Below are positions 1 through 5,669 of a stretch of 7,585 nucleotides of DNA, piece after piece. How positions within the stretch are numbered: the first letter of the stretch is position 1; the number at the start of each line of letters is the position of its first letter. The DNA comes from Gammaproteobacteria bacterium (GTDB lineage Bacteria; Pseudomonadota; Gammaproteobacteria; PS1; Pseudothioglobaceae): NCBI GenBank assembly GCA_029941485.1, contig JAPYOZ010000024.1, positions 4,934-12,518 on the forward strand. The letters are read 5' to 3'. The translations under genes and the position numbers were made by a program. The notes below the pieces were generated by a model, which saw only the letters and a program-made list of their open reading frames with translations, ran no database searches and was not told where the DNA came from.

Positions 1-412
1 GTTGATTTTCTAATTTCTTTTCCTTGCCAGTCAATTCAGGAAGCGAAGTGATGCCAGTCGTATCAATGTTACTTAAAAGACCATTTTCGAAAGTTAGTTT
101 TAAGCGATAACGAATACTAACATCCGCCTCATAAGAAGTGGAATGGTTAATGTAGTCCCATTGATTGTTATGAAAAGGATCAATCACACTTGGAGAACCA
201 ATTAAGTCTTGTACCTGCGCTTGCGCCATACCTAGCTTTAGCTGGTTAATTGTAAACCTATCTAACACAGAGCCTTGATATACGTTAGCTTTATAAGATG
301 TTGGTAAAGATAGACTGGGTGTTATGTCTGACATGCTAGGCAATTCTGGTATGTACTCAGAGCATGCAGATAAGAATGGTAATGAGAATACAATTAAAGT
401 TAATTTGTTCAT
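1..412 (-). CDS. bamE: BamE (SmpA/OmlA) outer-membrane assembly lipoprotein, C-terminus cut by window edge
   Basis: BamE is a small lipoprotein of the BAM complex, which folds beta-barrel proteins into the outer membrane from its periplasmic face. I translated the minus strand from the ATG at 412-410 and get 137 residues open to the window edge. Residues 1-16 are a short hydrophobic signal ending in the lipobox LSAC, with Cys17 as the predicted lipidated residue. Family features follow: a Tyr/Gln-rich lead-in with VYQGSVLD, then the NQLKLGMAQAQVQDLIGSP stretch that matches the BamE pattern (L-x-x-G-M-x-x-x-Q-V, then a GxP turn), then DPFHNNQWDYI, typical of BamE, and a strand LKLTFENGLLSNID. 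The gene diverges from fur, an arrangement known as omlA-fur in Pseudomonas and relatives. The C-terminus is not visible, so total length and intactness cannot be judged. Confidence 0.9.
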   Translation of the reverse strand, partial: MNKLTLIVFSLPFLSACSEYIPELPSMSDITPSLSLPTSYKANVYQGSVLDRFTINQLKLGMAQAQVQDLIGSPSVIDPFHNNQWDYINHSTSYEADVSIRYRLKLTFENGLLSNIDTTGITSLPELTGKEKKLENQ

Positions 413-476
413 TTGTTGGTTTTTAATTTAAAATGATTAAAAAGTATTAGCTAATTTTACATTAAGGGAATTACGC
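413..476. promoter_or_regulatory. Divergent bamE/fur intergenic region
   Basis: These 64 bases must hold the 5' ends and probably the promoters of both bamE (minus) and fur (plus). The stretch is very AT-rich and offers several weak -10-like hexamers: TAAAAT read on the minus strand (459-454), TAATAC on the minus strand (449-444) and TAATTT on the plus strand (452-457). None has a convincing -35 at 16-18 bp, so I do not assign an exact promoter. No good 19-bp Fur box is visible, so Fur autoregulation is not supported from sequence here. Confidence 0.4.
464..469 (+). promoter_or_regulatory. Ribosome binding site of fur
   Basis: AAGGGA lies 7 bases before the ATG at 477 and is one of only two clear Shine-Dalgarno sequences in the window (the other precedes tolQ). 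It supports 477 as the fur start, which also matches the N-terminal alignment of Fur proteins. Confidence 0.7.
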
Positions 477-884
477 ATGGACGCTCAAGATTTAAAAAGT
501 GCAGGACTCAAAGTAACGCTGCCAAGATTAAAAATTTTGGAAATTTTAGAAAATAGTGAAGATCATCACATGAGTGCTGAAGATATTTATCGTGCTTTAA
601 TCATGCAGGGAGAGGAGGTTGGTGTAGCGACGATTTATCGTGTACTGACGCAATTCGAAGAGTCAGGCATGATTAATAAGCTTAATTTTGACAATGGACA
701 ATCCGTATTCGAACTTTCAAATACCGATCATCACGATCATCTAGTCTGCGTTAAATGTGGGAAGATTGACGAATTTTCTGATGAAGTCATCGAGCAGCAT
801 CAACACGCTGTTGCTGAAAAACACGGTTATCAACTGACTGACCATTGCCTGTATTTATACGGGCTATGCAAAGACTGCCAATAA
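477..884 (+). CDS. fur: Ferric uptake regulator Fur
   Basis: Fur is a dimeric cytoplasmic repressor that uses Fe(II) as co-repressor to silence iron-uptake genes. The protein has 135 residues, close to the usual 135-150. The N-terminal winged helix holds LKVTLPRLKILE (residues 11-22), SAEDIYRAL (33-41) and the recognition region VGVATIYRVLTQFEESG (48-64). The dimerisation domain carries the metal ligands expected for true Fur: His31, Glu79, the HHDH cluster (85-88), Glu99, Glu106 and His123, which line up with E. coli His33, Glu81, His87-His90, Glu101, Glu108 and His125. Structural zinc cysteines are Cys91/Cys94, and a second pair Cys131/Cys134 sits at the C-terminus. This pattern and the close overall match favour Fur over Zur, even though the next gene is a zinc permease. 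That gene starts 20 bp downstream, so the two are probably co-transcribed. Confidence 0.95.
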   Translation: MDAQDLKSAGLKVTLPRLKILEILENSEDHHMSAEDIYRALIMQGEEVGVATIYRVLTQFEESGMINKLNFDNGQSVFELSNTDHHDHLVCVKCGKIDEFSDEVIEQHQHAVAEKHGYQLTDHCLYLYGLCKDCQ

Positions 885-889
885 GTAAG

Positions 890-895
890 ATGTAA
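890..895 (+). other. Minimal start-stop ORF (ATGTAA) between fur and znuB
   Basis: In the 20-bp gap an ATG is followed at once by TAA, nine bases before the znuB ATG at 905. A weak purine tract (AAGTAAG) precedes it. Start-stop elements can hold or recycle ribosomes near the next start, but in sequence this AT-rich it may be chance. Confidence 0.25.
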
Positions 896-904
896 TTATT
901 AATT

Positions 905-1696
905 ATGGAAGATTTTATCCTTAGGGCAATATTAGCGGCCGTAGGCATATCAATCATTGCTGGGTCATTAGGCTGTTTTGTGATTTGGAAGCGCATGTCC
1001 TATTTTTCAGAATCCATTTCACACAGTGCATTGCTCGGTGTTTCACTAGGACTTGCCAGCGGGCTGGGTATTCATTTTGGCTTGGTATTGGTAGGCGCGG
1101 TATTTGCACTGTTAATTGTGATTTTGCAAGAGCGTAAATTTCTTTCTAACGATGCCATATTGGGGATTTTTTCCCACATTGCACTCTCACTTGGTGTGGT
1201 AGTGTTGAGCTTGGTGGATGGAGCCAATACTGATTATTTTGGTTTTTTATTTGGTGATATCCTGTCCATTACCAATACTGATATTATTTGGGTGTATTCA
1301 GTACTCATTGTGATTGCATTGCTGTTAGGTTTTTTCTGGCAACGACTATTATTATTAACTTTAAATGAGGAGTTAGCCAAAGCAGAAGGCATTAAGCACA
1401 TGGCTTACCAGCTATTATTTATGCTGATGATTGCCTTGGCGGTATCCGTTTCGGTTCAAATTGTAGGCGTGTTGCTCATTACTTCACTTTTAATTATTCC
1501 ACCTGCCATTGCTAGAGTGTTAGCCACTACCCCTGGGCAGATGGTGTTTCAATCCATTGTAGCTTCAATCATAGCAGTGGTATCAGGGCTGAGTGCTTCT
1601 ATGTATTACGATTTAGCAACAGGTCCTACCATTGTTATCGCCTTGGGTATTTTATTTATCCTAAGTCAGTTAGTACCAAGAAAAAGCCTAAGCTAA
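905..1696 (+). CDS. znuB: Zinc ABC transporter permease, ZnuB type (ABC-3 family)
   Basis: ZnuB is the inner-membrane channel of the high-affinity zinc importer; it works with the periplasmic binding protein ZnuA and the ATPase ZnuC. The 263-residue product matches the usual length and is hydrophobic throughout, with about seven or eight membrane segments. Family landmarks are WKRMSYF (28-34) followed by SISHSALLGV (37-46), LGIFSHIALSLGVVVLSL (86-103), LFGDIL (115-120), the cytoplasmic coupling loop NEELAKAEGIK (154-164) that contacts the ATPase, and VGVLLITSLLIIPPAIAR near residues 187-204. ABC-3 permeases also move Mn or Fe, but these motifs resemble ZnuB most. The ATG at 905 lacks a strong ribosome site. 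Neither znuA nor znuC lies nearby, so partners must be encoded elsewhere. The last nine bases overlap the end of convergent prfA. Confidence 0.88.
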   Translation: MEDFILRAILAAVGISIIAGSLGCFVIWKRMSYFSESISHSALLGVSLGLASGLGIHFGLVLVGAVFALLIVILQERKFLSNDAILGIFSHIALSLGVVVLSLVDGANTDYFGFLFGDILSITNTDIIWVYSVLIVIALLLGFFWQRLLLLTLNEELAKAEGIKHMAYQLLFMLMIALAVSVSVQIVGVLLITSLLIIPPAIARVLATTPGQMVFQSIVASIIAVVSGLSASMYYDLATGPTIVIALGILFILSQLVPRKSLS

Positions 1697-2779
1697 GCCA
1701 TCGTTTAACTCAGTCAGTTGATTGGTTTGTTGCTCGACAACAAGTGGTTCAATAATTGCATTTAAATCACCTTCCATCACTTCAGCTAATTTATAGAGCG
1801 TTAGATTAATGCGATGATCGGTAATACGCCCTTGCGGATAATTGTAGGTGCGAATTCGTTGTGATCGATCACCACTACCAACTAATTCTTTACGTTGAGA
1901 GGCTTGTTCTTTTTGCTGAATTTGTTGCTCAGCATCAAGAATTCTAGACGCTAGAACGCTTAAGGCTTGTGCTTTATTTTTATGTTGCGACCGCCCATCT
2001 TGGCACTCAACTACGGTACCGGTTGGAATATGGGTAACACGCACTGCAGAGTCAGTTTTATTAACGTGTTGACCACCTGCACCGCTGGCTCTAAAAGTAT
2101 CAATACGCACATCACTCATATTAATATCAACTTCTTCAATATTTTCTACTTCTGGCATGACTGCAACCGTACAGGCTGAAGTATGTACACGACCTTGAGA
2201 TTCGGTTTCAGGTACGCGTTGTACTCGATGAGCACCCGATTCAAATTTGAGCTTTGAGTACACATTGGTACCACTAATGCGTGCGATTATTTCTTTAAAG
2301 CCACCATGATCACCAATGTTAGAGCTCATTACCTCCATTTGCCATTTTTGTTTTTCAACGTAACGAGAATACATTCTAAACAAATCACCAGAGAATAGAC
2401 TGGCTTCATCGCCACCAGTGCCTGCTCTAATTTCAATAATAATATTACGAGAGTCGTTTGGGTCTTTAGGTAGAAGTGCTTTTTTTAGCTCTAAATTGAG
2501 GTATTCTAATTTTTCCTTACCTTCAGCAATCTCATCCTTAGCCATGGCTTTTATTTCTTCATCGTTCTCAAGTAGTATTTCCTCGGCTGATTTAATGTCT
2601 TCTTGGGTGGAAAGATAAAGCTCAAACTGCTCATTAATAGGAGTTAGTTGAGCATACTCAATAGACAGTTCACGAAATTTTTTTTGATCCGAAGCAATGT
2701 CAGGATCAGACAACATCGCACCCACTTCTTCAAGGCGCATTGATAATTGTTCTAGCTTAGTTAAGATAGAGGTGTTCAT
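1688..2779 (-). CDS. prfA: Peptide chain release factor 1 (RF1)
   Basis: RF1 recognises UAG and UAA in the ribosomal A site and triggers release of the finished protein. The 363-residue product is the normal length (about 360). The N-terminal domain is helical and charged. The codon-recognition loop shows the PxT tripeptide as P190-E191-T192 inside RVPETESQGRVHTSACTVA; PET is a common RF1 variant of PAT/PVT and distinguishes it from RF2 (SPF). The catalytic GGQ is G235-G236-Q237 in RASGAGGQHVNKTDSAVR; that Gln is normally methylated by PrmC. The ATG overlaps the hemA stop as ATGA, with no clear Shine-Dalgarno, so translation is probably coupled to hemA. In E. coli hemA-prfA-prmC run together; here prfA is the last gene, because znuB converges on it. 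Its own stop codon is TAG, which only RF1 reads. An A8 run lies at codons 32-34. Confidence 0.97.
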   Translation of the reverse strand: MNTSILTKLEQLSMRLEEVGAMLSDPDIASDQKKFRELSIEYAQLTPINEQFELYLSTQEDIKSAEEILLENDEEIKAMAKDEIAEGKEKLEYLNLELKKALLPKDPNDSRNIIIEIRAGTGGDEASLFSGDLFRMYSRYVEKQKWQMEVMSSNIGDHGGFKEIIARISGTNVYSKLKFESGAHRVQRVPETESQGRVHTSACTVAVMPEVENIEEVDINMSDVRIDTFRASGAGGQHVNKTDSAVRVTHIPTGTVVECQDGRSQHKNKAQALSVLASRILDAEQQIQQKEQASQRKELVGSGDRSQRIRTYNYPQGRITDHRINLTLYKLAEVMEGDLNAIIEPLVVEQQTNQLTELNDGLA

Positions 2780-4035
2780 GATTTTTTTGGATTATTATTA
2801 GGCACACAACCTTCGCATTGGTTGAGTTGTTCTTGCGTGGCTTGTTTGATATTTTTAAATGGAGCGTGCAGTAATTTATTTGTTAATTGATCCGCTAATT
2901 TTCGGATAATTTGTTCAGAATCACCGCCATTTTTTAGTTTTTTAAGTGCCTCTTCAATGGCTGTATCTTTGATCGTATTGGCATTGGATCGATACGATTG
3001 AATAATTTGTTCGCTTGGTAGTGTTTTTAACCAATTTGCAAAATTTTTATTTTGTCCTTTAATAATTTCTTCGGCCATGATTTTCTCTCTTTGCCTACTA
3101 CCTATATTGTCATTAACAACTTGCTCTAAGTCGTCAATGGTATATAAAAACACATCATCAAGTCGTGCCACTTCAGGCTCAATGTCTCTAGGAACGGCAA
3201 TATCAAGCATAAACATTGGCTTATGTTTGCGTAGTTTTAGTGCAGTTTCAATTAGGCCTTTACCGATAATTGGTACCGAAGCTGCAGTGGATGAAATAAT
3301 AATATCAGCTTGGTGAATAACACTTGAAAAGTTTTTAAGACTAATGGATTGTGCACCATAAAGACTGGCAATTTTTTTTGCATTTTTTACCGTTCTATTG
3401 GCAACAATCATGTTTTTAACGCCTTTCTGATTGAGGTGCTGTGCACATAATTCAATCATCTCTCCAGCGCCAATTAACATCACGGTTTGTTCTGCTAAAT
3501 CGGCAAAAATTTTCTCACTAAGTTTAACCGCACAATAAGCCACAGATACTGGCGAAGAGCCAATTTGTGTATCCGTTCTGACCTTTTTAGCGGTTGAAAA
3601 TGCATGTTGAAATAATTTTTCCAATAGTTTGTTTAGTGTGCCAGCCTCTTTTGCAGTGTGATAAGCGTCTTTAAGCTGACCTAGTATTTGTGGCTCACCA
3701 AGTACCAACGAGTCTAGTCCTGTTGCTACATGGCAGATATGTTCAATTGCATTCTCATTTTCAAAATAATTAAAGTACGGATCGAGTGAACCACGCTCAA
3801 TCTGGTGAGTATCACTTAGATAATCACTAAGAATTTTTTTGGCATTTTTTGAGTCTGAAACAACAACAATTTCTGATCGGTTGCAAGTGGAGAGAATCGC
3901 ACAAGCGCTAATTTTATCAATAGACTTAAGTTTATTAAGTGCGTCAGTAAGATCATTAGCTGCAAACGCAACTTTTTCGCGCACGTCAACACTTGCGAGC
4001 TGATGATTGACACTTAAAATTGCAATATTCGACAT
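2776..4035 (-). CDS. hemA: Glutamyl-tRNA reductase
   Basis: HemA uses NADPH to reduce the glutamate carried on tRNA-Glu to glutamate-1-semialdehyde, the first committed step of C5-pathway heme and tetrapyrrole synthesis in the cytoplasm. The product has 419 residues, the usual size. The catalytic domain carries the nucleophile Cys51 in LSTCNRSE, then CHVATGLDSLVLGEPQILGQ (101-120) and GSSPVSVAY (159-167). The Rossmann domain has the dinucleotide loop IGAGEMIEL (188-196) and VANRT (211-215). The C-terminal dimerisation helix follows. The last residues contain an unusual-looking CEGC (407-410), an Asn-Asn-Asn run and KKS. A TATAAT -10 lies 32 bp upstream of the ATG on this strand. The stop overlaps the prfA start by four bases, so the pair is an operon. 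An A7 run (2788-2782) lies just before the stop. Confidence 0.96.
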   Translation of the reverse strand: MSNIAILSVNHQLASVDVREKVAFAANDLTDALNKLKSIDKISACAILSTCNRSEIVVVSDSKNAKKILSDYLSDTHQIERGSLDPYFNYFENENAIEHICHVATGLDSLVLGEPQILGQLKDAYHTAKEAGTLNKLLEKLFQHAFSTAKKVRTDTQIGSSPVSVAYCAVKLSEKIFADLAEQTVMLIGAGEMIELCAQHLNQKGVKNMIVANRTVKNAKKIASLYGAQSISLKNFSSVIHQADIIISSTAASVPIIGKGLIETALKLRKHKPMFMLDIAVPRDIEPEVARLDDVFLYTIDDLEQVVNDNIGSRQREKIMAEEIIKGQNKNFANWLKTLPSEQIIQSYRSNANTIKDTAIEEALKKLKNGGDSEQIIRKLADQLTNKLLHAPFKNIKQATQEQLNQCEGCVPNNNPKKS

Positions 4036-4066
4036 TGAATTAAATTAAAAACCAAATAAGCGCTAG

Positions 4067-4072
4067 ATTATA
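4067..4072 (-). promoter_or_regulatory. Predicted -10 element of the hemA-prfA promoter
   Basis: Read on the minus strand this is a perfect TATAAT, placed to start transcription near base 4060 and leave a leader of about 25 bases before the hemA ATG. The expected -35 position (around 4095-4090 on the minus strand) reads TAGTGC, a poor match to TTGACA. A TTGTAG further upstream would need a 20-bp spacer. The weak -35 suggests help from an activator or a modest promoter. Confidence 0.6.
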
Positions 4073-4074
4073 CC

Positions 4075-4103
4075 CAAAGGGCGGGCTTTGCACTACAATG
4101 TAG
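4075..4103. repeat. Two adjacent short inverted repeats between hemA and lolB
   Basis: The first dyad is CAAAG-GGCGGG-CTTTG (4075-4090), 5-bp arms around a GC-only centre that stands out in AT-rich surroundings. The second is CTACA-A-TGTAG (4093-4103), perfect 5-bp arms with one central base, ending five bases before the lolB ATG. On the hemA side they cover the -10/-35 spacer and the -35 region. They could be protein-binding sites, but arms of five bases also arise by chance. Confidence 0.35.
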
Positions 4104-4108
4104 ATTAT

Positions 4109-4621
4109 ATGAAATACGTCACAATATTATTTATAGCCTTATTTTTACAAAGCTGCACAACAATTGAAACCAAACCAGTAAATATCAATCCACCACTAGC
4201 AGTTCCTACTGCGTGGCAAACACAAGGTAGGGTTGGTGTGGTGTTTGATGGTAAATCTAGGAGCGCAGGTTTTTCAGTTGACTTTAGACAGAACAATTAC
4301 AAACTCACGCTAACTGCCACACTTGGACTTGGTCAGTTTGTCATTCAGTCTGACGACCAAAACCTATTAGTGAATGATAAAGTGGTCAATACTAACTTTA
4401 AACAATGGATGTTGAATGAATTTGGTTGGTATTTTCCTGTACAGAAATTACCTGACATATTGTTCAAGCATGATCAAAGAGTCACTGAAGATTGGACGAT
4501 TAACATTGCTCGTTATCAAGCTGTTGACAGCATAAGCTATCCTAAGATTGTACGTCTTAACCACCGTAGTCAAGCAATTAAAATCAAATTGGTGCTTGGT
4601 GAAATTAATCAGTTAAAATGA
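4109..4621 (+). CDS. lolB: Outer-membrane lipoprotein insertion factor LolB
   Basis: LolB is an outer-membrane lipoprotein that takes lipoproteins from the periplasmic carrier LolA and inserts them into the inner leaflet. I use the ATG at 4109 (170 residues). A longer reading from a TTG at 4088 would put seven residues, including charged ones, before an otherwise perfect lipoprotein signal. From 4109 the signal is MKYVTILFIALFLQSC, with lipobox LQSC and Cys16 lipidated. The mature part fits the LolB beta-barrel half-cup: WQTQGRVGVVF, then YKLTLTATLGLGQFVIQ, and the C-terminal YPKIVRLNHRSQAIKIKL. Divergence from hemA is the classic enterobacterial arrangement (lolB was once named hemM). In E. 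coli ispE follows lolB; here ruvB follows. There is no clear Shine-Dalgarno. The terminal TGA overlaps an ATG that opens a seven-codon ORF. Confidence 0.85.
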   Translation: MKYVTILFIALFLQSCTTIETKPVNINPPLAVPTAWQTQGRVGVVFDGKSRSAGFSVDFRQNNYKLTLTATLGLGQFVIQSDDQNLLVNDKVVNTNFKQWMLNEFGWYFPVQKLPDILFKHDQRVTEDWTINIARYQAVDSISYPKIVRLNHRSQAIKIKLVLGEINQLK

Positions 4622-4652
4622 TAGAAAATTTTAACATTTAGTAATGATAGAA
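4617..4652 (+). repeat. Direct repeat AATGATAGAA around the ruvB start, enclosing a seven-codon ORF
   Basis: The ten bases AATGATAGAA occur at 4617-4626 and again at 4643-4652, 26 bp apart. The second copy is the true ruvB start (Met-Ile-Glu). The first gives an ATG at 4618 that overlaps the lolB TGA as ATGA and begins with the same Met-Ile-Glu, but stops at TAG 4639-4641, two bases before the ruvB ATG. Because 26 is not a multiple of three, the copies are in different frames. Confidence 0.55.
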
Positions 4653-5669
4653 CAAGACTCTTTAGTAGGCGCTCCAGACCAAGGAAATGAAGATATTGTC
4701 ATGAAGTCGGTACGTCCGGATTCATTTTCTGAGTACATTGGTCAAGACGATGTTAAATCACAGATGGCATTGTTTATTGAGGCGGCTAAAAAGCGAGGCG
4801 ATGTACTGGATCATTCACTGATTTACGGTCCTCCGGGTTTAGGAAAGACTACATTGGCTCATGTGATTGCCCATCAAATGGGCGCAGGTTTAAAGCAAAC
4901 AGCCGGTCCAGTATTAGAGCGCTCTGGTGATCTTGCAGCGATTCTTACCAAACTCGAGCCTTATGATATTTTATTCATTGATGAGATACATCGACTTAAC
5001 CCAGTGGTTGAAGAAATTCTTTATCCAGCCCTAGAAGATTTTAAACTTGATATTATGGTAGGTGAAGGTGTGGCAGCGCATTCAGTGCAGTTGGAACTTC
5101 CACCTTTTACTTTAATCGGTGCCACCACTAGAGCAGGAATGCTTACCTCGCCACTGAGAGATCGATTTGGTATTGTACAACGCTTGCAATTTTATAATGT
5201 GAAAGACTTAAAAACCATTGTTGAACGTTCGGCCAGTATTTTAGGTATTGAAATCGAATCGAATGGAGCGCTTGAAATTGCCAAACGCTCACGTGGCACA
5301 CCCAGAATTGCTAATCGATTGTTGCGCCGAGTGCGTGATTTTGCGACAATAAAAACCAATGATATTATTCATCAACAAATTGCACATGAAGCACTATCAG
5401 TGCTTAAAGTAGATGAATTAGGCTTAGAACAACTAGATCGAGATTATTTGCACATCATTACCCAAAAATTCTCAGGTGGACCTGTGGGTTTGGATACACT
5501 TTCAACGGCCATTGGTGAAGAACGTGGAACTTTAGAAGACATGGTAGAGCCTTATTTAATTCAGCAGGGTTTTGTGATGCGCACACCGCGTGGTCGTAGT
5601 GCAACAGATTTAGCTTATTCGCACTTAGGTTTAACCAACAATACAAAAGAAAAAGATCTGTTTAGTTAA
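4644..5669 (+). CDS. ruvB: Holliday junction branch migration helicase RuvB
   Basis: RuvB is the AAA+ motor that, as hexamers docked on RuvA, pumps DNA through Holliday junctions during recombination and fork repair. The 341 residues are normal length. The start MIEQDSLVG lines up with E. coli MIEADRLIS. Visible motifs are the Walker A loop GPPGLGKT (62-69), Walker B LFIDEIH (110-116), sensor 1 IGATTRAG (158-165), and the arginine finger Arg174 in SPLRDRFG. The sensor 2 region is RGTPRIANRLLRRVRDFA. The C-terminal winged helix holds the DNA-contacting RTPRGR (313-318). There is no good Shine-Dalgarno; translation may depend on ribosomes arriving from lolB. RuvA and RuvC, often just upstream, are absent here; lolB takes that place. 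The stop shares one base with the ybgC ATG (TAATG). ruvB followed by ybgC-tol is also seen in Pseudomonas. Confidence 0.97.
   Translation: MIEQDSLVGAPDQGNEDIVMKSVRPDSFSEYIGQDDVKSQMALFIEAAKKRGDVLDHSLIYGPPGLGKTTLAHVIAHQMGAGLKQTAGPVLERSGDLAAILTKLEPYDILFIDEIHRLNPVVEEILYPALEDFKLDIMVGEGVAAHSVQLELPPFTLIGATTRAGMLTSPLRDRFGIVQRLQFYNVKDLKTIVERSASILGIEIESNGALEIAKRSRGTPRIANRLLRRVRDFATIKTNDIIHQQIAHEALSVLKVDELGLEQLDRDYLHIITQKFSGGPVGLDTLSTAIGEERGTLEDMVEPYLIQQGFVMRTPRGRSATDLAYSHLGLTNNTKEKDLFS

Noticed and set aside
428..450. Possible Fur box in the bamE/fur gap
   Set aside because: AT-rich with an ATGATTA core, but it fits the three-hexamer NATWAT pattern or 19-bp palindrome poorly; any stretch this AT-rich scores partly.
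477..884. Zur instead of Fur because of the adjacent zinc permease
   Set aside because: The full Fur ligand set and close match along the whole length to Fur outweigh the neighbour argument.
787..996. 69-codon minus-strand ORF over the fur/znuB junction
   Set aside because: Antisense to two well-supported genes, no family resemblance, no ribosome site.
1655..1725. Possible terminator or dyad at the znuB/prfA ends
   Set aside because: Only a 4-bp stem (AACT/AGTT) and a short repeated AGTCAGTT; no GC-rich stem followed by a T-run on either strand.
1967..2618. Plus-strand ORFs of 66-70 codons inside prfA (1967-2179 and 2418-2618)
   Set aside because: Antisense shadows of prfA; the second is a Ser-rich product of reading Glu/Lys-rich codons backwards.
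3077..4013. Alternative-frame ORFs inside hemA (3077-3316 plus, 4013-3816 minus)
   Set aside because: They lie wholly within the conserved hemA coding sequence and show no recognisable domain.
4088..4108. Longer lolB reading from TTG at 4088
   Set aside because: It adds seven residues with charges ahead of a complete lipoprotein signal; the ATG at 4109 gives a standard signal and lipobox.
4105..4296. 63-codon minus-strand ORF over the start of lolB
   Set aside because: Antisense to the lolB signal and N-terminus; low-complexity product without support.
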